The notes under the pieces: generated by a model
Told to the model about the DNA's origin: nothing
The model's database searches: none
Seen by the model: only the letters and a program-made list of their open reading frames with translations
NCBI RefSeq assembly: GCF_949628265.1
Contig: NC_088787.1
Location: 36,630,844 to 36,694,843, forward strand
From: Cloeon dipterum
Lineage: Eukaryota > Arthropoda > Insecta > Ephemeroptera > Baetidae
DNA length: 64,000 bases
Reading direction: 5' to 3'
Position numbers and translations under genes: made by a program
In this document: one piece after another, positions 1-9,453 of the stretch
How positions within the stretch are numbered: the stretch's first letter is position 1
Layout of the letters: each line of letters opens with the position of its first letter

Positions 1-420
1 GGAGATAAACCAACAAGAAACATAATTTTTGTCTATTTCCATCAAAAGTTATCGCAGCACACTCACAACAAAATTCGAGGCTCACCACCTTGACATTTGT
101 AATATGCAAATCGCGTCTGATCAAAATGGCGACTCCACCTCTCGCTATCTCTCTCCTACCGAAACCAGCAGCCAATTTGTAGTCCAACATTTGTAGACCT
201 TTGACTTCATTCTCATCCAACCAAGTATCAGTCAAAAGCAATAGACTAGGAGAAAGTGTATCTTTCTGGATGCGGATAGCGTCCTTGAACAAATTTAGTT
301 TTTTGGCACTTGACAAACCCTGCACATTAATCAGCCAAAAGGAGAAGTCAAAACTCTTATCTCTTCGTTCTTCGTTTCTTGTAGAAACGTTTATTGAAAA
401 TTTGCTAACGTAGGCGACGA
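1..420 (-). mobile_element. Non-LTR retrotransposon, APE-type endonuclease N-terminus (runs off left edge)
   Basis: Read on the minus strand, this stretch encodes the start of the apurinic-like endonuclease domain that nicks target DNA in non-LTR retrotransposons. In order I can see INVQGLSS (the N-terminal strand, with Gln where many families have the metal-binding Asn), LLLTDTWLDENEV (the segment that normally carries the catalytic Glu; here TDTWL), and RGGVAILIRRD, the conserved Gly-Gly strand. The frame is open from a TAG near 430 to base 1, so the rest of the endonuclease and the reverse transcriptase would lie outside the window. No good ATG begins the frame, and a stop lies just upstream, so this copy may be decayed. 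It resembles the endonuclease at 24.7-25.4 kb in layout but is a different family. Confidence 0.75.
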
Positions 421-438
421 AAAGCTATCATCATCATC

Positions 439-810
439 TCAATCATTGGCAACAACATTTTCTAACTTCCTCCGACGCCTAACTGACCTGCCGGTGACAT
501 TTGGCGTGTCTAGCATGAAAAAGACGTCATCGGAAGGAGGACCATCTATTCCAACAGCTTCTGGAGCCGAGGGAGTTAATTGTTCAGAAACGGGCTCACC
601 TGATGAAGAAGGGGTGGCTTGTGGTGCGCACTGTGGCTGCTCCTTGGTTGAGGGGCCAGGCGCCGCCACCAATCCACCCCAAAACGCCCGCCTGTCAGGG
701 CCACCAACATGGCCATAACGATATATTTTCGCCTGAAATGATCTTATAAAAAAAATATTTAGTGCAACATCATTTTCAGGTATTTTATGTTCTGATAAAT
801 TTATATTCAT
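439..810 (-). CDS. Possible ORF1 tail of the left-edge non-LTR element
   Basis: A 123-codon open frame directly upstream, on the minus strand, of the endonuclease start. The middle is rich in Pro, Ser, Ala and Glu, and the C-terminus is basic, with a run of four Arg followed by Lys, ending ENVVAND. Its position and composition match the C-terminal linker of ORF1 in the element at 22.8-24.6 kb, which also ends in a basic tail just before the endonuclease. No domain is recognisable. The start shown may be arbitrary, since an AG acceptor-like site lies inside the N-terminal part. It could equally be an unrelated open frame. Confidence 0.35.
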   Translation of the reverse strand: MNINLSEHKIPENDVALNIFFIRSFQAKIYRYGHVGGPDRRAFWGGLVAAPGPSTKEQPQCAPQATPSSSGEPVSEQLTPSAPEAVGIDGPPSDDVFFMLDTPNVTGRSVRRRRKLENVVAND

Positions 811-1118
811 TTTGTTTGTGCAAATAAGTAATTTTTCTCTTCAAAGTGGGCTTTGTCAATATTGTTGAAAAGACGTCACGTTTGTGAAGTTGGCGATATC
901 GCCAGCCCATTTTTCAAAATTTTTAAAAGCTACAATTTTTTCAACGTTTGTATCACTGGTTTCAAAAAATTCAGTGAGACTCCTTGCAGTGAAATGGTGA
1001 AACCCCCTTTTCCAACGCCCCTCGCCATCGCACTCTTGTTGCCATTTTACTTCAACATTTTATTGTCGCTATTTAATCAGGTATCTGAACAAAATTGGAC
1101 CCTGGAGCTTAGAAATTA

Positions 1119-2417
1119 ATGGCCATTTACAAGTGCAGCAATGTAATGGCAGCATCAAAGATCAAACGAGAAAAGCCGGACGAAGGTGGAGCGTCGTCAT
1201 TAATTGGATCGCATATCCAGGTTAAGTTTGACGATGATGAAATACTCCACGTCACCAAACCGACAGTAAATTTTGCGGTCGGTGACAAGTCCGTTTTTCC
1301 TTGGCTTGACGGCTGAAGCTACCCGGGAGTTGTTCTCGCAGTGGGCTGTGAGTAATATTCTTAATCATTTCGGTTTTTGTAGTATAAATTTTCCAATCAT
1401 GTATACGTATATAGCTTGTCTGTAATATTGACATGCCTTTATTAGTTTACTTTGAATATAATATAATAAAATACAGTATATATTTGACTTTAAGCCTGCA
1501 CATATTACTATTAATTAATTAATTTTATGTGATAATTCTCAGCAAATTCCTTCTGCAAGAGAAGAAAGATTGCGGAACTTCAGGAGTCTAGAGAAACAAA
1601 CACACCGCAGTCCGATAGATCGAAAAGAAGTGCAAAGCATGAGGAATTATTGTTTTACATTTTATATTTTTTTTAAATTTCATGAGGTTCAATTTATTAT
1701 GAAATTTTAAAGGTGCTGTTGGAACTTACGCCCTGGTCGAGCGGAAAGACGGCTCCTTAATGGTACATAAAGCCAAATCACTGAAAAGCCCGACGGAAGA
1801 GAAAATCAGCGAAGGATCGCCGGTCAAAATAACTTCAAAGACTGTTGATGGTGCAAAATCAGAAAGTGAAGGACTGGTTATCCAGTTGGGGATATTTTTT
1901 TCTTTTATTTTTGATTTTTTTTTGTTTTAATTTTCCGTTTTAGACAAAAAAGCGTTAATGAGGAAAAAGAAAAATATGAGAAACTAGAATGAAGAAGGTA
2001 GACCAGAGATATCCACTAATCTTCCCGTCATACTCAACGAAGACGTAAGTGAGTTTTTACACTAGCTTTGCCCATTATGTTTTCATTATTAAATTTTAGC
2101 AATTGGAGCAGCCCCTCTCACCAACAACTGTAGCAAAAATACTAAATGAAGTAGAAGGCTTGCAGAACGAGAGTAACACACAGTCTGAGAGCTCTCCATC
2201 AGCTTGTGATGACGACAGTGCTGAAACTGATGAAGAAACTGAGCCCTGTGGTGATGACACTGCGTAAAACCCTAGCGAAAAGGACGAGGACACTGATTCT
2301 TCATTGGATGATGCAGAAACTGACCCATCTCCCTCATGTTCTGATGAATCTGTGGTGGATTCCGATGGTGGTCAAGCTGACACTGGTAATTCGAATTCGA
2401 GTGATTTCTTCCCTTAA
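1119..2417 (+). pseudogene. Exon-like coding fragments of an unrecognised protein
   Basis: Three separated stretches read like protein exons. The first (1119-1340) encodes a charged segment including HIQVKFDDDEILHVTKP; it stays open only if a one-base shift near 1297 is assumed, and ends at a GTGAGT donor-like site. The second (about 1712-1870) encodes VGTYALVERKDGSLMVHKAK and begins after an AG. The third (about 2101-2417) encodes an acidic Ser/Asp/Glu-rich tail with one TAA at about 2265. Between them lie AT-rich, intron-like sequences. I do not recognise the protein. The internal stop and the shift suggest decay. The fragments may be upstream exons of the same mobile element that carries the Helitron domains further right, but nothing ties them together. 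Confidence 0.3.
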
Positions 2418-2615
2418 ATAATTTGGGAATTCTTGATTAGGATCCAGTTCCATTACTTACTAAAAAATTTTAGCGTAAACTATGCCATTGACTGAAATCT
2501 TGAACGCGTTCAAATACTTTAATTTGTTAAAGAACACTGCCCAACTATTTTTCACTTCCCTGTCACTTTAGCTTCATTTGAAAAATTAATTTAATAAATC
2601 AATTTTGCAATCGTA

Positions 2616-2790
2616 TTGGCGTCGTCAACAAGCAACAAAATATGCAAGGACTACATTGTAAACTATGATGGCCCAGTGCGGATCTTAACCAAAGAAGAAG
2701 TTAGCGATATGGGACGCTATCACATGTGCGTCTTTTGCATGAAGCAAATCAAAGACGTGCGAGCTCACTTATTTCGGAAACATGAGGGTG
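2616..2790 (+). pseudogene. Exon fragment with a C2H2-like zinc finger
   Basis: About 58 codons ending in MCVFCMKQIKDVRAHLFRKH, which has Cys-X2-Cys followed by His-X4-His, the spacing of a single C2H2 or BED-type DNA-binding finger. After His-Glu-Gly the frame passes into a short tandem repeat and a tRNA-like segment, so the coding part seems to end near 2790. The first codon is GTG/ATG-ambiguous, and an AG at about 2617 could be a splice acceptor. No partner domain is visible. It may belong to the same gene as the fragments on either side. Confidence 0.35.
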
Positions 2791-2821
2791 GGGCACGTGG
2801 TGCGTGGCGCGTAAATCCACA

Positions 2822-2879
2822 AGGGCATTGCATATCCGCTGCACATCCGCTGCTCATCCACTGCATATCCACTGCCAGA
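2822..2879. repeat. Short tandem repeat, about 14-bp unit
   Basis: Four imperfect copies of a unit like CATATCCGCTGCAC follow one another (CATATCCGCTG, CACATCCGCTG, CTCATCCACTG, CATATCCACTG). Confidence 0.7.
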
Positions 2880-2928
2880 AGGGCCTGGCGCGAAAATCAG
2901 TTCTCCAGTTGTTACCAGTTGTAGATAG

Positions 2929-2977
2929 TAGCGTGGCCATTGTTGCATCACTCTGGTTTGACACGAGGTTCGAATCA
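2929..2977 (+). promoter_or_regulatory. tRNA-like A and B boxes (possible SINE head)
   Basis: TAGCGTGGCCA at 2929-2939 resembles a Pol III A box, and GGTTCGAATCA at 2967-2977 matches the B box consensus. Their 38-bp start-to-start spacing suits a tRNA-derived promoter. I could not fold a full cloverleaf, so this is more likely a SINE head or a chance match than a tRNA gene. Confidence 0.25.
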
Positions 2978-3030
2978 CACGACGCGGAAATCGCAACCAA
3001 CGGCCTTTCGGTTCTTTCTGGGCCTCTAAT

Positions 3031-3462
3031 ATGCAACGTCGGACTAAGAAACCGAGTGGTTGCACCCACTGTGTCGCTAAAGAGGAAAAGGTGAGCTGTT
3101 ATCCATGCAATGTCTGCGTACTGGGGCACAACACGATGGACTGCTCGCCATTTCAGGCCATCCCAGCCCTCCCAGAGAATCTTTGGGAGACTAACAAGGA
3201 CGCTAGAAGGATGGAGGTCGATGTACAGATGAAGGTGCTGCAGTTGGAAGATTCTGTTCGGAATGCTACGCAGCGGTAGAAGTACGAGTGCGAAATGGAA
3301 ATGGCCCCGCTGCGACACGAAAGTGAGAAAATTTCGCGTTCAATCCGGTGTAATTGTGGTAATGTGTGAGCATCCCATTCCAATTCGTAAAGAGCATGAT
3401 TTCTTCCAAAAACAGTTGGAATTCAAAACCCCCAAGACATCAGCAAGGACGGATCAAAGGTT
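3031..3462 (+). pseudogene. Cys-rich exon fragments
   Basis: Frame 3031-3310 encodes a Cys-rich stretch with CTHC and CYPCNVCVLGHNTMDC, zinc-binding in appearance, followed by a charged helical stretch. It is broken by one TAG at 3277-3279 and then continues in the same frame to a CNCGN segment. Frame 3360-3462 (KEHDFFQKQLEF) ends at AAAG before GTTAGT, a plausible donor. The protein is not recognised. The TAG suggests pseudogenisation, or these may be separate exons. Confidence 0.3.
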
Positions 3463-3778
3463 AGTTAATTTTTGGTTCTCCGTTCCTCCATCGAGAATAA
3501 TTTTTCACGAAATAACGTAATAAAATTATTATATTATGACACAACGTTCAAACATATTATAATATATGCTTACGAGTCAGTCCGTTGTTCAAAATAATGA
3601 GGGGAAAAATTTATTGGCCTCGTAGGGTGGACAAGAATAAAAAAACCCCGTCATAATTGCAAACTCCCTCAAACATGCATTGCTTTTAGGTCTTGTTCAT
3701 TGAATGTTGTCAAGGGACAGCCTTCCTTGACATGGATTATGTCGATCTATGATCGAGAGGCGCCCGATCAGATCGGGA

Positions 3779-3903
3779 GCTGTTGTTGCGGCTCGTGTGT
3801 CGTCATTTCACGCCTTCACGGGATACGACACTCTCAACGGCGGCATCGAAGAAGGATACGGCCTGCACCAACTCCATCCACCGACGATGCATGCCATTTG
3901 CTA
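3779..3903 (+). pseudogene. Fragment with a HAFTG-type motif
   Basis: In one frame this reads FHAFTGYDTLNGGIEEGYG. It resembles the HAFTGCDTTSA-type motif I know from transposon- and retroelement-associated proteins of invertebrates; here Cys is replaced by Tyr. Only about 40 codons are present and neither end connects obviously to a neighbour. This is an inference from one motif. Confidence 0.3.
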
Positions 3904-3951
3904 TGAGTAACAAAATTAATTTTGACTTTCTGTGCCCTCATTCAGGACTCG

Positions 3952-4122
3952 CTCATGGTTTCAGACATCGTAAGTGACGTACCATTGAGCGTTCCGAGCT
4001 CCGACCCAAGAAAGAGGAACTTCAGAGAGGACTGCACGTGCATTCTTACTCTCAAGGACAGCCTGCGCAGGCTTGGGCAGCGCCTCAGGGAGTGCGAGAA
4101 TTATCGAAATTCACTTCACTGA
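3952..4122 (+). pseudogene. Possible terminal exon, charged helical segment
   Basis: After TCATTCAG, an acceptor-like site, an open stretch of 56 codons contains CTCILTLKDSLRRLGQRL, a likely amphipathic helix, and ends at TGA. I do not recognise it. Confidence 0.2.
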
Positions 4123-4290
4123 ATTGTCTGCATTTCGATTTCAATGTAATCCGATTTGTTCCGAAGGTTTCGTATCGTTCGTTGGAAAATAAAATGTGAA
4201 ATTTGAAAATAATTCGTTTTAATTGAAACTGGGAGACGGTTCTGGGATTGATATTTACTCAAACTTAAAATTACAATTTGTGTAAGGCAC

Positions 4291-4497
4291 TGGAACTTGG
4301 AAAAAAACATGAATATGAGCGAAAAACAAAATCCACATACAGCTAGGCGGCAGCACTGCCTTTGCGGCAAAGCAGGCCAACACTCCCAGGTGCATGCGGA
4401 GCAGGAGCATTGCATTGAGGGCGGCAAAATTTTCACTCCTGAAACTTGCGCTATCTCCGGTCCGTATTTGTCCCTCAGGTGCAGAAAGTGGCTACAG
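4291..4497 (+). pseudogene. Possible exon rich in His and Cys
   Basis: An open stretch including QHCLCGKAGQHSQVHAEQEH and a later CRKWLQ, ended by a CAGGTATGT donor-like site at about 4497. The His/Cys content suggests metal binding, but the spacing fits no family I can name. Confidence 0.2.
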
Positions 4498-5023
4498 GTA
4501 TGTAAATTTCCGTCATAAAATGAGTATAAATGTCAATTCCAACAGTTCTACATCAATTTCAACCCAAATGCTTTTTTTAAAATTAATGCATGTGCGTGAT
4601 GTATGTAATACATCCAGTGAGAAATGAAAATCTTGTAAGTTGAAGTGTTGCATGCCCGCGAAAAAAGCTAAATCGAATGTAATGCACAATTTTATGGCCT
4701 GCGTAATTTTGCACCTTCAGACTGTACTGAATGCGTGAGTGTTATTTATGTGCGAATGTATGTATGCATGTCTGTAGCGAAATTTGGACGAATGCATGCA
4801 AATGAAAGGCTGCATGTGAGTGAAAATTAATGTTGACTAATTTTGGTGCTTTCATAACGGTCAACAAGTACGTTCCGAAATCGTTGGCAATAGGTGTCTG
4901 TCCGCTGGTATGTATCGAAAGTTGTACGATTGCTAATTCTGTGAAATTCGTAAGAGACAACAACGCCAATTGCATTGCCGTGGCACGTTGCACTATTTTT
5001 TGACATAGCTTTCTCAGTTTCAG

Positions 5024-5256
5024 CATGCAACAAGAGTCGGAAACCATGGAAGGCCTGGCCAACGCGGTCACCATTGACATGAAAGCGCCCGAAATGGACC
5101 CACTGGACCTTGACTTCTTCCACAACAATCCGTCACGTGAGTTACAATCTCCCCCTTCGTATACGCTGCAATACTCAGCTCTCATTTATTTCCACGCAGG
5201 TGAACCCCTGCATGATTTGATTACGGAGGTTGAAATTGGTCAAGGAAGAGAGTCGG
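5024..5256 (+). pseudogene. Two small 5' exons upstream of the Helitron Rep gene
   Basis: Exon 5024-5136 follows TTTCTCAGTTTCAG and ends at CAC before GTGAGT. Exon 5201-5256 follows TTCCACGCAG and ends before GTGAGT. Joined (phase 1), they read through an acidic segment including MDPLDLDFFHNNPS and then REPLHDLITEVEIG. Joining on to the next Helitron exon at 5326 puts that exon out of frame, so either an indel has occurred or a different splice choice is used. The role is unknown. Position suggests the N-terminus of the Helitron protein. Confidence 0.4.
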
Positions 5257-5325
5257 GTGAGTAAAAAAGTTGATTGCATGTTGTCCTATTTGTTTATAAA
5301 TGTCGCTCTTTTCACTCGACCGCAG

Positions 5326-5687
5326 TCCGCTCAACCTCCAAGAGGTCTCCGAGGGGAACGTGACATCCGCAACTACAACAGGGCAGTTCGCGAGGGCACT
5401 TACAACGCAGTGCGAGGACCGCTGCCAGACTACGTCCAAAGATTTCCGCTCGGGACCTTTGGCGGTGACCCCGACAACGACGGCGGGATCTACAGGTGCC
5501 GCCACTGCCGGGCTTGGTTCTTCCCAGCTGAGCTGACTCCTGCCGACATCGCACGAGGCATCTACACCTGTTGCTTCAGAGGAAAGGTCTCCATTCTTCC
5601 CGCTGAAGACTATCCTGAAGAGTTGATGTGTGTGCTTCGAGACCACAAAAAAAACGTCCGCACCATCAACCTTTTGGTGGGTTTATT
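5326..5687 (+). pseudogene. Helitron protein, N-terminal exon
   Basis: An open frame after an acceptor CGACCGCAG. It includes RDIRNYNRAVREGTYNAVRG and a zinc-knuckle-like YRCRHCRAWFFPAEL (Cys-X2-Cys), then a later YTCCF. Helitron proteins commonly have such a Cys-rich finger N-terminal to the Rep domain, typically in sequences like CxxCGALxWxxE; the AWFFPAEL part fits that pattern. A donor GTGGGT at 5679 or nearby leads into a 270-bp AT-rich intron that ends TGTTTTCAG before 5957. Confidence 0.6.
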
Positions 5688-5956
5688 CATATTACTGTTA
5701 TCTTGATCACTTTTAACAATCGCAACCTGAAAATAATTACCTGAAAACACTTACCTGAATATACATCAAAAGAAAATCAAAATAAAAGTAGCAAACATTA
5801 AAATTTAGTTATAAGAATTGAAAAAAAACGTTGAATCCTATTGTATATATGGAAATATTTTTCTCTATTGACCTTAGTTAATGTTTGCTAAACCTGAAAG
5901 AAATATTTAGATTATTCGTGTCTTCATTATTTCCTTCACTCTTTGATGTTTTCAGA

Positions 5957-7245
5957 TCGCCCCTGCTCAGTTCGAGGCCAAACGACGACCCGGCAGACGA
6001 GCCCTAAATATCCACAAGATCCACGGCCAGACCCACGCCCACCTGCCACCGCTCGACCCCAGAGCAGCGGTGAACTCAGCGGGGACCGCAGCTGGTGGAC
6101 GACCAGGAGTCCAGCAGCGCCGAAACTGCCAACTGATTGGCTTTGTCACCCCCCAGAGAGTGGCTGAGCAGGTGGTCGGAGGTTTGACGCACCAAAAGTC
6201 TCCAGAAGAAGTCGTCGCCACAATCGTCGAGTACATTGAAGAGAATAATCCCTACTTTAAGATGTTCTCCCTGGCACACACGTACATCGACGAAGAAATC
6301 AGGAACAACGGTGCAGTGGGCGAAGTCACCATCATCTTCAAGAACTCGAACAGAGACAAGGTCACCATGCGCCACAACACCCACGCGCTGCCGGCAGAAG
6401 AGAACGAGGTGGCGGCACTCTTCGCGGCAGGTTGTGAGCCAGACGGGATGAACACGTTCGTCGTCAAAAATGGACAACGAGTGCGCCTGAAGCCAACCAA
6501 CCCGAACCGCGACGCCCTCGTGTACCCGCTGATGTTCCCCAAAGAAGTCTTCGGTTTGCACCCGAACATCCAGCACGTCGGACCCAACATCACTGCCACG
6601 AGATATCGCGTCACAATGAACGAATACCACAAGTAAGTTTAATCCAACTCATCTTGAAAAACCACTAATGAAATACTTTTCAGATTCAAGATTTATCGGT
6701 GTCGTCTGCAGGTTGAACTGAACTACGGGACCCTGACGCAGCAGTTTGTCATTGACCAGCGGGTCCGCATCAAGCAAAACCGTATCAGCTTCCTCGAGTA
6801 TGGATTGGACCAAGAGTTCACGTTTGCCTCAAGAAGGGACTCGGTGGAATACATAGACATGATTGCGGACGACATGAACTACGATGTCGGCAGATCCGTC
6901 GTCCTGCCGAGGAGCTTCCTGTACGGGGACGAGGCGATGCAAGCTTTGTTCCAACATGCCATCGCTTCCATCAAGGTAAATTACGATTAACAATTTGCAA
7001 AATTCGTTAAAAATCCATAAATTTCCATAATAACTCGAGAAAACCTGAAAAAAATGGATCAATAATAATACAAACCTGACGACATGCTAACCTGAAAAGA
7101 AAAACATTAATTAAAACACTTTTCTTATGTTCCAGAAAACCGGTGTTCCCACTTTTTTCGTCACCATGACGGCCAACCCCCGTGAGCTTGAGTTCGACGA
7201 CATCCCAGGCTTTGACGTAAATGACGGCTCGCTCAACAGCGATAT
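5957..7245 (+). pseudogene. Helitron_like_N / Rep domain, first part (three exons)
   Basis: Exon 5957-6632 encodes a region with the ALVYPLMFP segment, corresponding to the conserved 'YPLLFP' segment of Helitron proteins. It joins in phase (6633-6683 intron, GTAAGT...TTTTCAG) to exon 6684-6975 with RCRLQVELNYGTLTQQFVID and the LPRSFLYGD segment. That joins in phase (intron 6976-7135) to exon 7136 onward with KTGVPTFFVTMTANPRE, the 'PDLFITFTCNP' strand of the Helitron_like_N domain. Three consecutive in-phase junctions make the exon model solid. Coding then stops in a foreign insertion at about 7246. Confidence 0.8.
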
Positions 7246-7249
7246 TTAA

Positions 7250-7645
7250 TTTGTTAAAAAATATCCAAGTTACTTCCAGCGAACGCGTGATGTTCACTCG
7301 TACTGCACACACCGAAAGAATGATATTTATGTGCCGCTGCAGACGACTATGATATCAAAGCATAACCCACTAGCACGTGCAGCAAATGTGTTCAATGATT
7401 TGCCAGTTGCTCTCCGCCAAGAGTCGCGATATAAAGAGTTTGTTGCGGCATTGCATACTTTCGTGTAAGACAAGCGATTTAATAATGTAAATGAATATAT
7501 TTCTTATGTTAAACAGTTGTGACCAACTTGTTGATACTTTTCTTTATTTTGTGTGCTATTTTGTATTGTATATTTGCAATTAGATGTGCATGATTAGTGT
7601 ATAACTGTATTATGTGCATGCTAAAAGTCAAATAAATATAGCATA
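7250..7645 (+). mobile_element. 5'-truncated non-LTR retrotransposon inserted in the Helitron
   Basis: From about 7278 one frame reads RDVHSYCTHRKNDIYVPLQT and ends PLARAANVFNDLPVALRQ...AALHTFV-stop at about 7469. This is the typical C-terminal end of a non-LTR reverse transcriptase ORF (pattern 'R..kNdl.vP...t....ar..a.v.yN.LP'). It is followed by about 170 bp of AT-rich 3' UTR with AATAAA near 7632. It separates two stretches of the Helitron Rep domain that are adjacent in intact proteins. I could not identify a convincing target-site duplication; both junctions are placed only to within about 20 bp. Confidence 0.65.
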
Positions 7646-7649
7646 TTTT

Positions 7650-8366
7650 CGTGTGCCGGGCTTTCTTGGCCAAGGTGCTGAAGCTCAAGAAGCTGCTGCT
7701 GGACGATCAGGTGATAGGCCACGTCACCAATTACATCTTCGTCACCGAGTTTCAAAAATGAGGTCTTCCCCACATCCATCTGATCCTCACCACCAGCTCA
7801 CCGGTGAGTGTTAAGTCAAAACCTGAACTTGAATTTCGTTTAAACTCTTTGCTTTAATGACTATTTTAGTTGGTAAACCCTGGTGACGTTGATGCCTACG
7901 TGTCCACCTCCATCCCTGACGAACGTGAAGACCCTGAACTGCATGATAACGTGAAAAGATTCATGCTGCATCGGCGCACCTACCTCTGTGCTGGCGGCAG
8001 AGGTGGAATCTGCAAGAAAGGCTTTCCTGCACCGTTTCGTGACGAGACGGTCCTCAACGACGGGCGTGGGTAGGTTCAGTTGAGGCGACTGGACGACGGA
8101 CGCAATATCAGAGTTCGGGGCAACGAGTTCACTAACCAGCAAGTTGTCCCGTACAACCCGCTCCTCCTAAGGACGATGCATTGCCACATTACATGAGCGG
8201 CGGCGCCCCCAACGACAACGCCCAGGAGGCGAAGTAAGACGACGAACCTTGCAACGGCATCCTGTGTGTCAACGAGATCAAGAAGATCTTGGATTGCACG
8301 TACACGATGGCCACCGAGGCGACCTGGCGCACTCTTCAACTTCCCATGTTGGGAATGATGTTCACG
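7650..8366 (+). pseudogene. Helitron Rep domain, HUH part, with stops and a deletion
   Basis: Exon 7650-7803 reads VCRAFLAKVLKLKKLLLDD and then VTEFQK-stop-GLPHIHL. The HIH is the HUH metal-binding motif of the Rep nuclease, and the stop is where other Helitrons have Arg (CGA to TGA). The exon starting at 7870 reads NPGDVDAYVSTSIPD, GGICKKGFPAPFRDET and VVPYNPLLLR, all matching conserved Helitron Rep sequence, with a TAG after DGRG (about 8071). After MHCHI the frame is lost. The stretch where Helitrons carry the catalytic Tyr motif (YxxKYxxKG type) is absent, and sequence resumes at about 8193 with CVNEIKKILDCTYTMATEAT. A GTGAGT donor at 8367 ends the exon. Confidence 0.75.
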
Positions 8367-8436
8367 GTGAGTTGAATCGACAATTTGTGTGCATTGTCTG
8401 AGCGTAATGTTATTTGTTTTTCATTTTATTCCACAG

Positions 8437-9451
8437 ATCTACGACTTGAAGGTGCACACAGAGGAAGAGACGCCGGTCTTTTGGTGGGCGCGTGGACATG
8501 CGGCAATCTCAGAGGCTGCTACAAGTCCGCTCAAGAAGACAAGGTTCCTCGCATTAATGGATCTCTGCAGGAACGCCGTGGGCCCTGAGGAGCTTGCCCT
8601 GTTAAACCGCGTCAAATTTGTTGAGCTGCCTGAACACTACGTGTGGAACAATAAGGACCGCATCTGGACACGCCGCAAGAGGGGCGGCGAGAAGATCATC
8701 GGCGTCGTCTCCCCCGTCAGCCCCAAGAACATCCAACGGTATTGGCTGCGCGCCATTGTTCAACACAGGGCGTACATCACCAGGTTGGTTCTTTAATATA
8801 ATTACCAATTTATTATCTTCACAACCTATCTTTTTTCACAGCTACCAGGACGCCAAAACCGTTGATGGTGTTGAATACGTCACCTTCCGCGAGGCAGCAG
8901 TGGCCCTGGGACTTGCTCGCAACGACCTTGAGCACCTCAATTGCCTGCAGGAGGCTGTAAGGACGGAAGCGACGCCGTTCGCCATGCGGATCCTGTTTCT
9001 GCTCTTGCTCCTCCACGCAGTACCAGCAAGGCCGGCTCAGCTCTTCGAGCAATTTTGGGAGAGTATGGTCGGCGAATTCCACCTGAGACGCGACCCTAAA
9101 GGAAGTCGGCTGCGCGTGCTGCGCTACCACGCCAGGAAGCCGCTGCTCAACAATGCTCCCCTGGACGAGGAGTTGTTTGAGGAGATCAACATCGACGAGC
9201 TCCGCGCCACCATCGATGACGACATGACGGTGGACGAGGCAGTGGACGACGACGACATCCCTGACGGAGCCGCTGTCCAAGAAGAGATTTCTTTTCAGAA
9301 TTTCAACTCGGAATTACCTTTAAGAACAATCGCCACAACCACTTTGATTTCAGAACAGTATGACAGACTCAACGCCCAACAGCAGGAGGTGGTGGACACC
9401 ATCATGGAGGCTGTGCTGGACTACTCGTCGCCCAACCACCTCGACCAGTGA
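8437..9451 (+). pseudogene. Helitron Rep C-terminal region and first residues of the helicase
   Basis: Exon 8437-8783 (after TTCCACAG) holds FVELPEHYVWNNKDRIWTRR and VSPKNIQRYWLRAIVQH, a conserved Helitron block. It joins in phase across intron 8784-8841 to SYQDAKTVDGVEYVTFREAA and, further on, QLFEQFWESMVGEF. After an acidic linker the frame reads YDRLNAQQQEVVDTIMEAVL, the start of the PIF1-like helicase, and then ends at TGA (9449-9451). The ATP-binding Walker motifs and the rest of the helicase, about 500 residues in intact Helitrons, are missing. The same intron is present in the second Helitron copy at 22276-22336. Confidence 0.75.
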
Positions 9452-9453
9452 CG

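Noticed and set aside
2929..2977. A functional tRNA gene
   Set aside because: Only the two promoter boxes match; I could not form the acceptor, anticodon and T stems.
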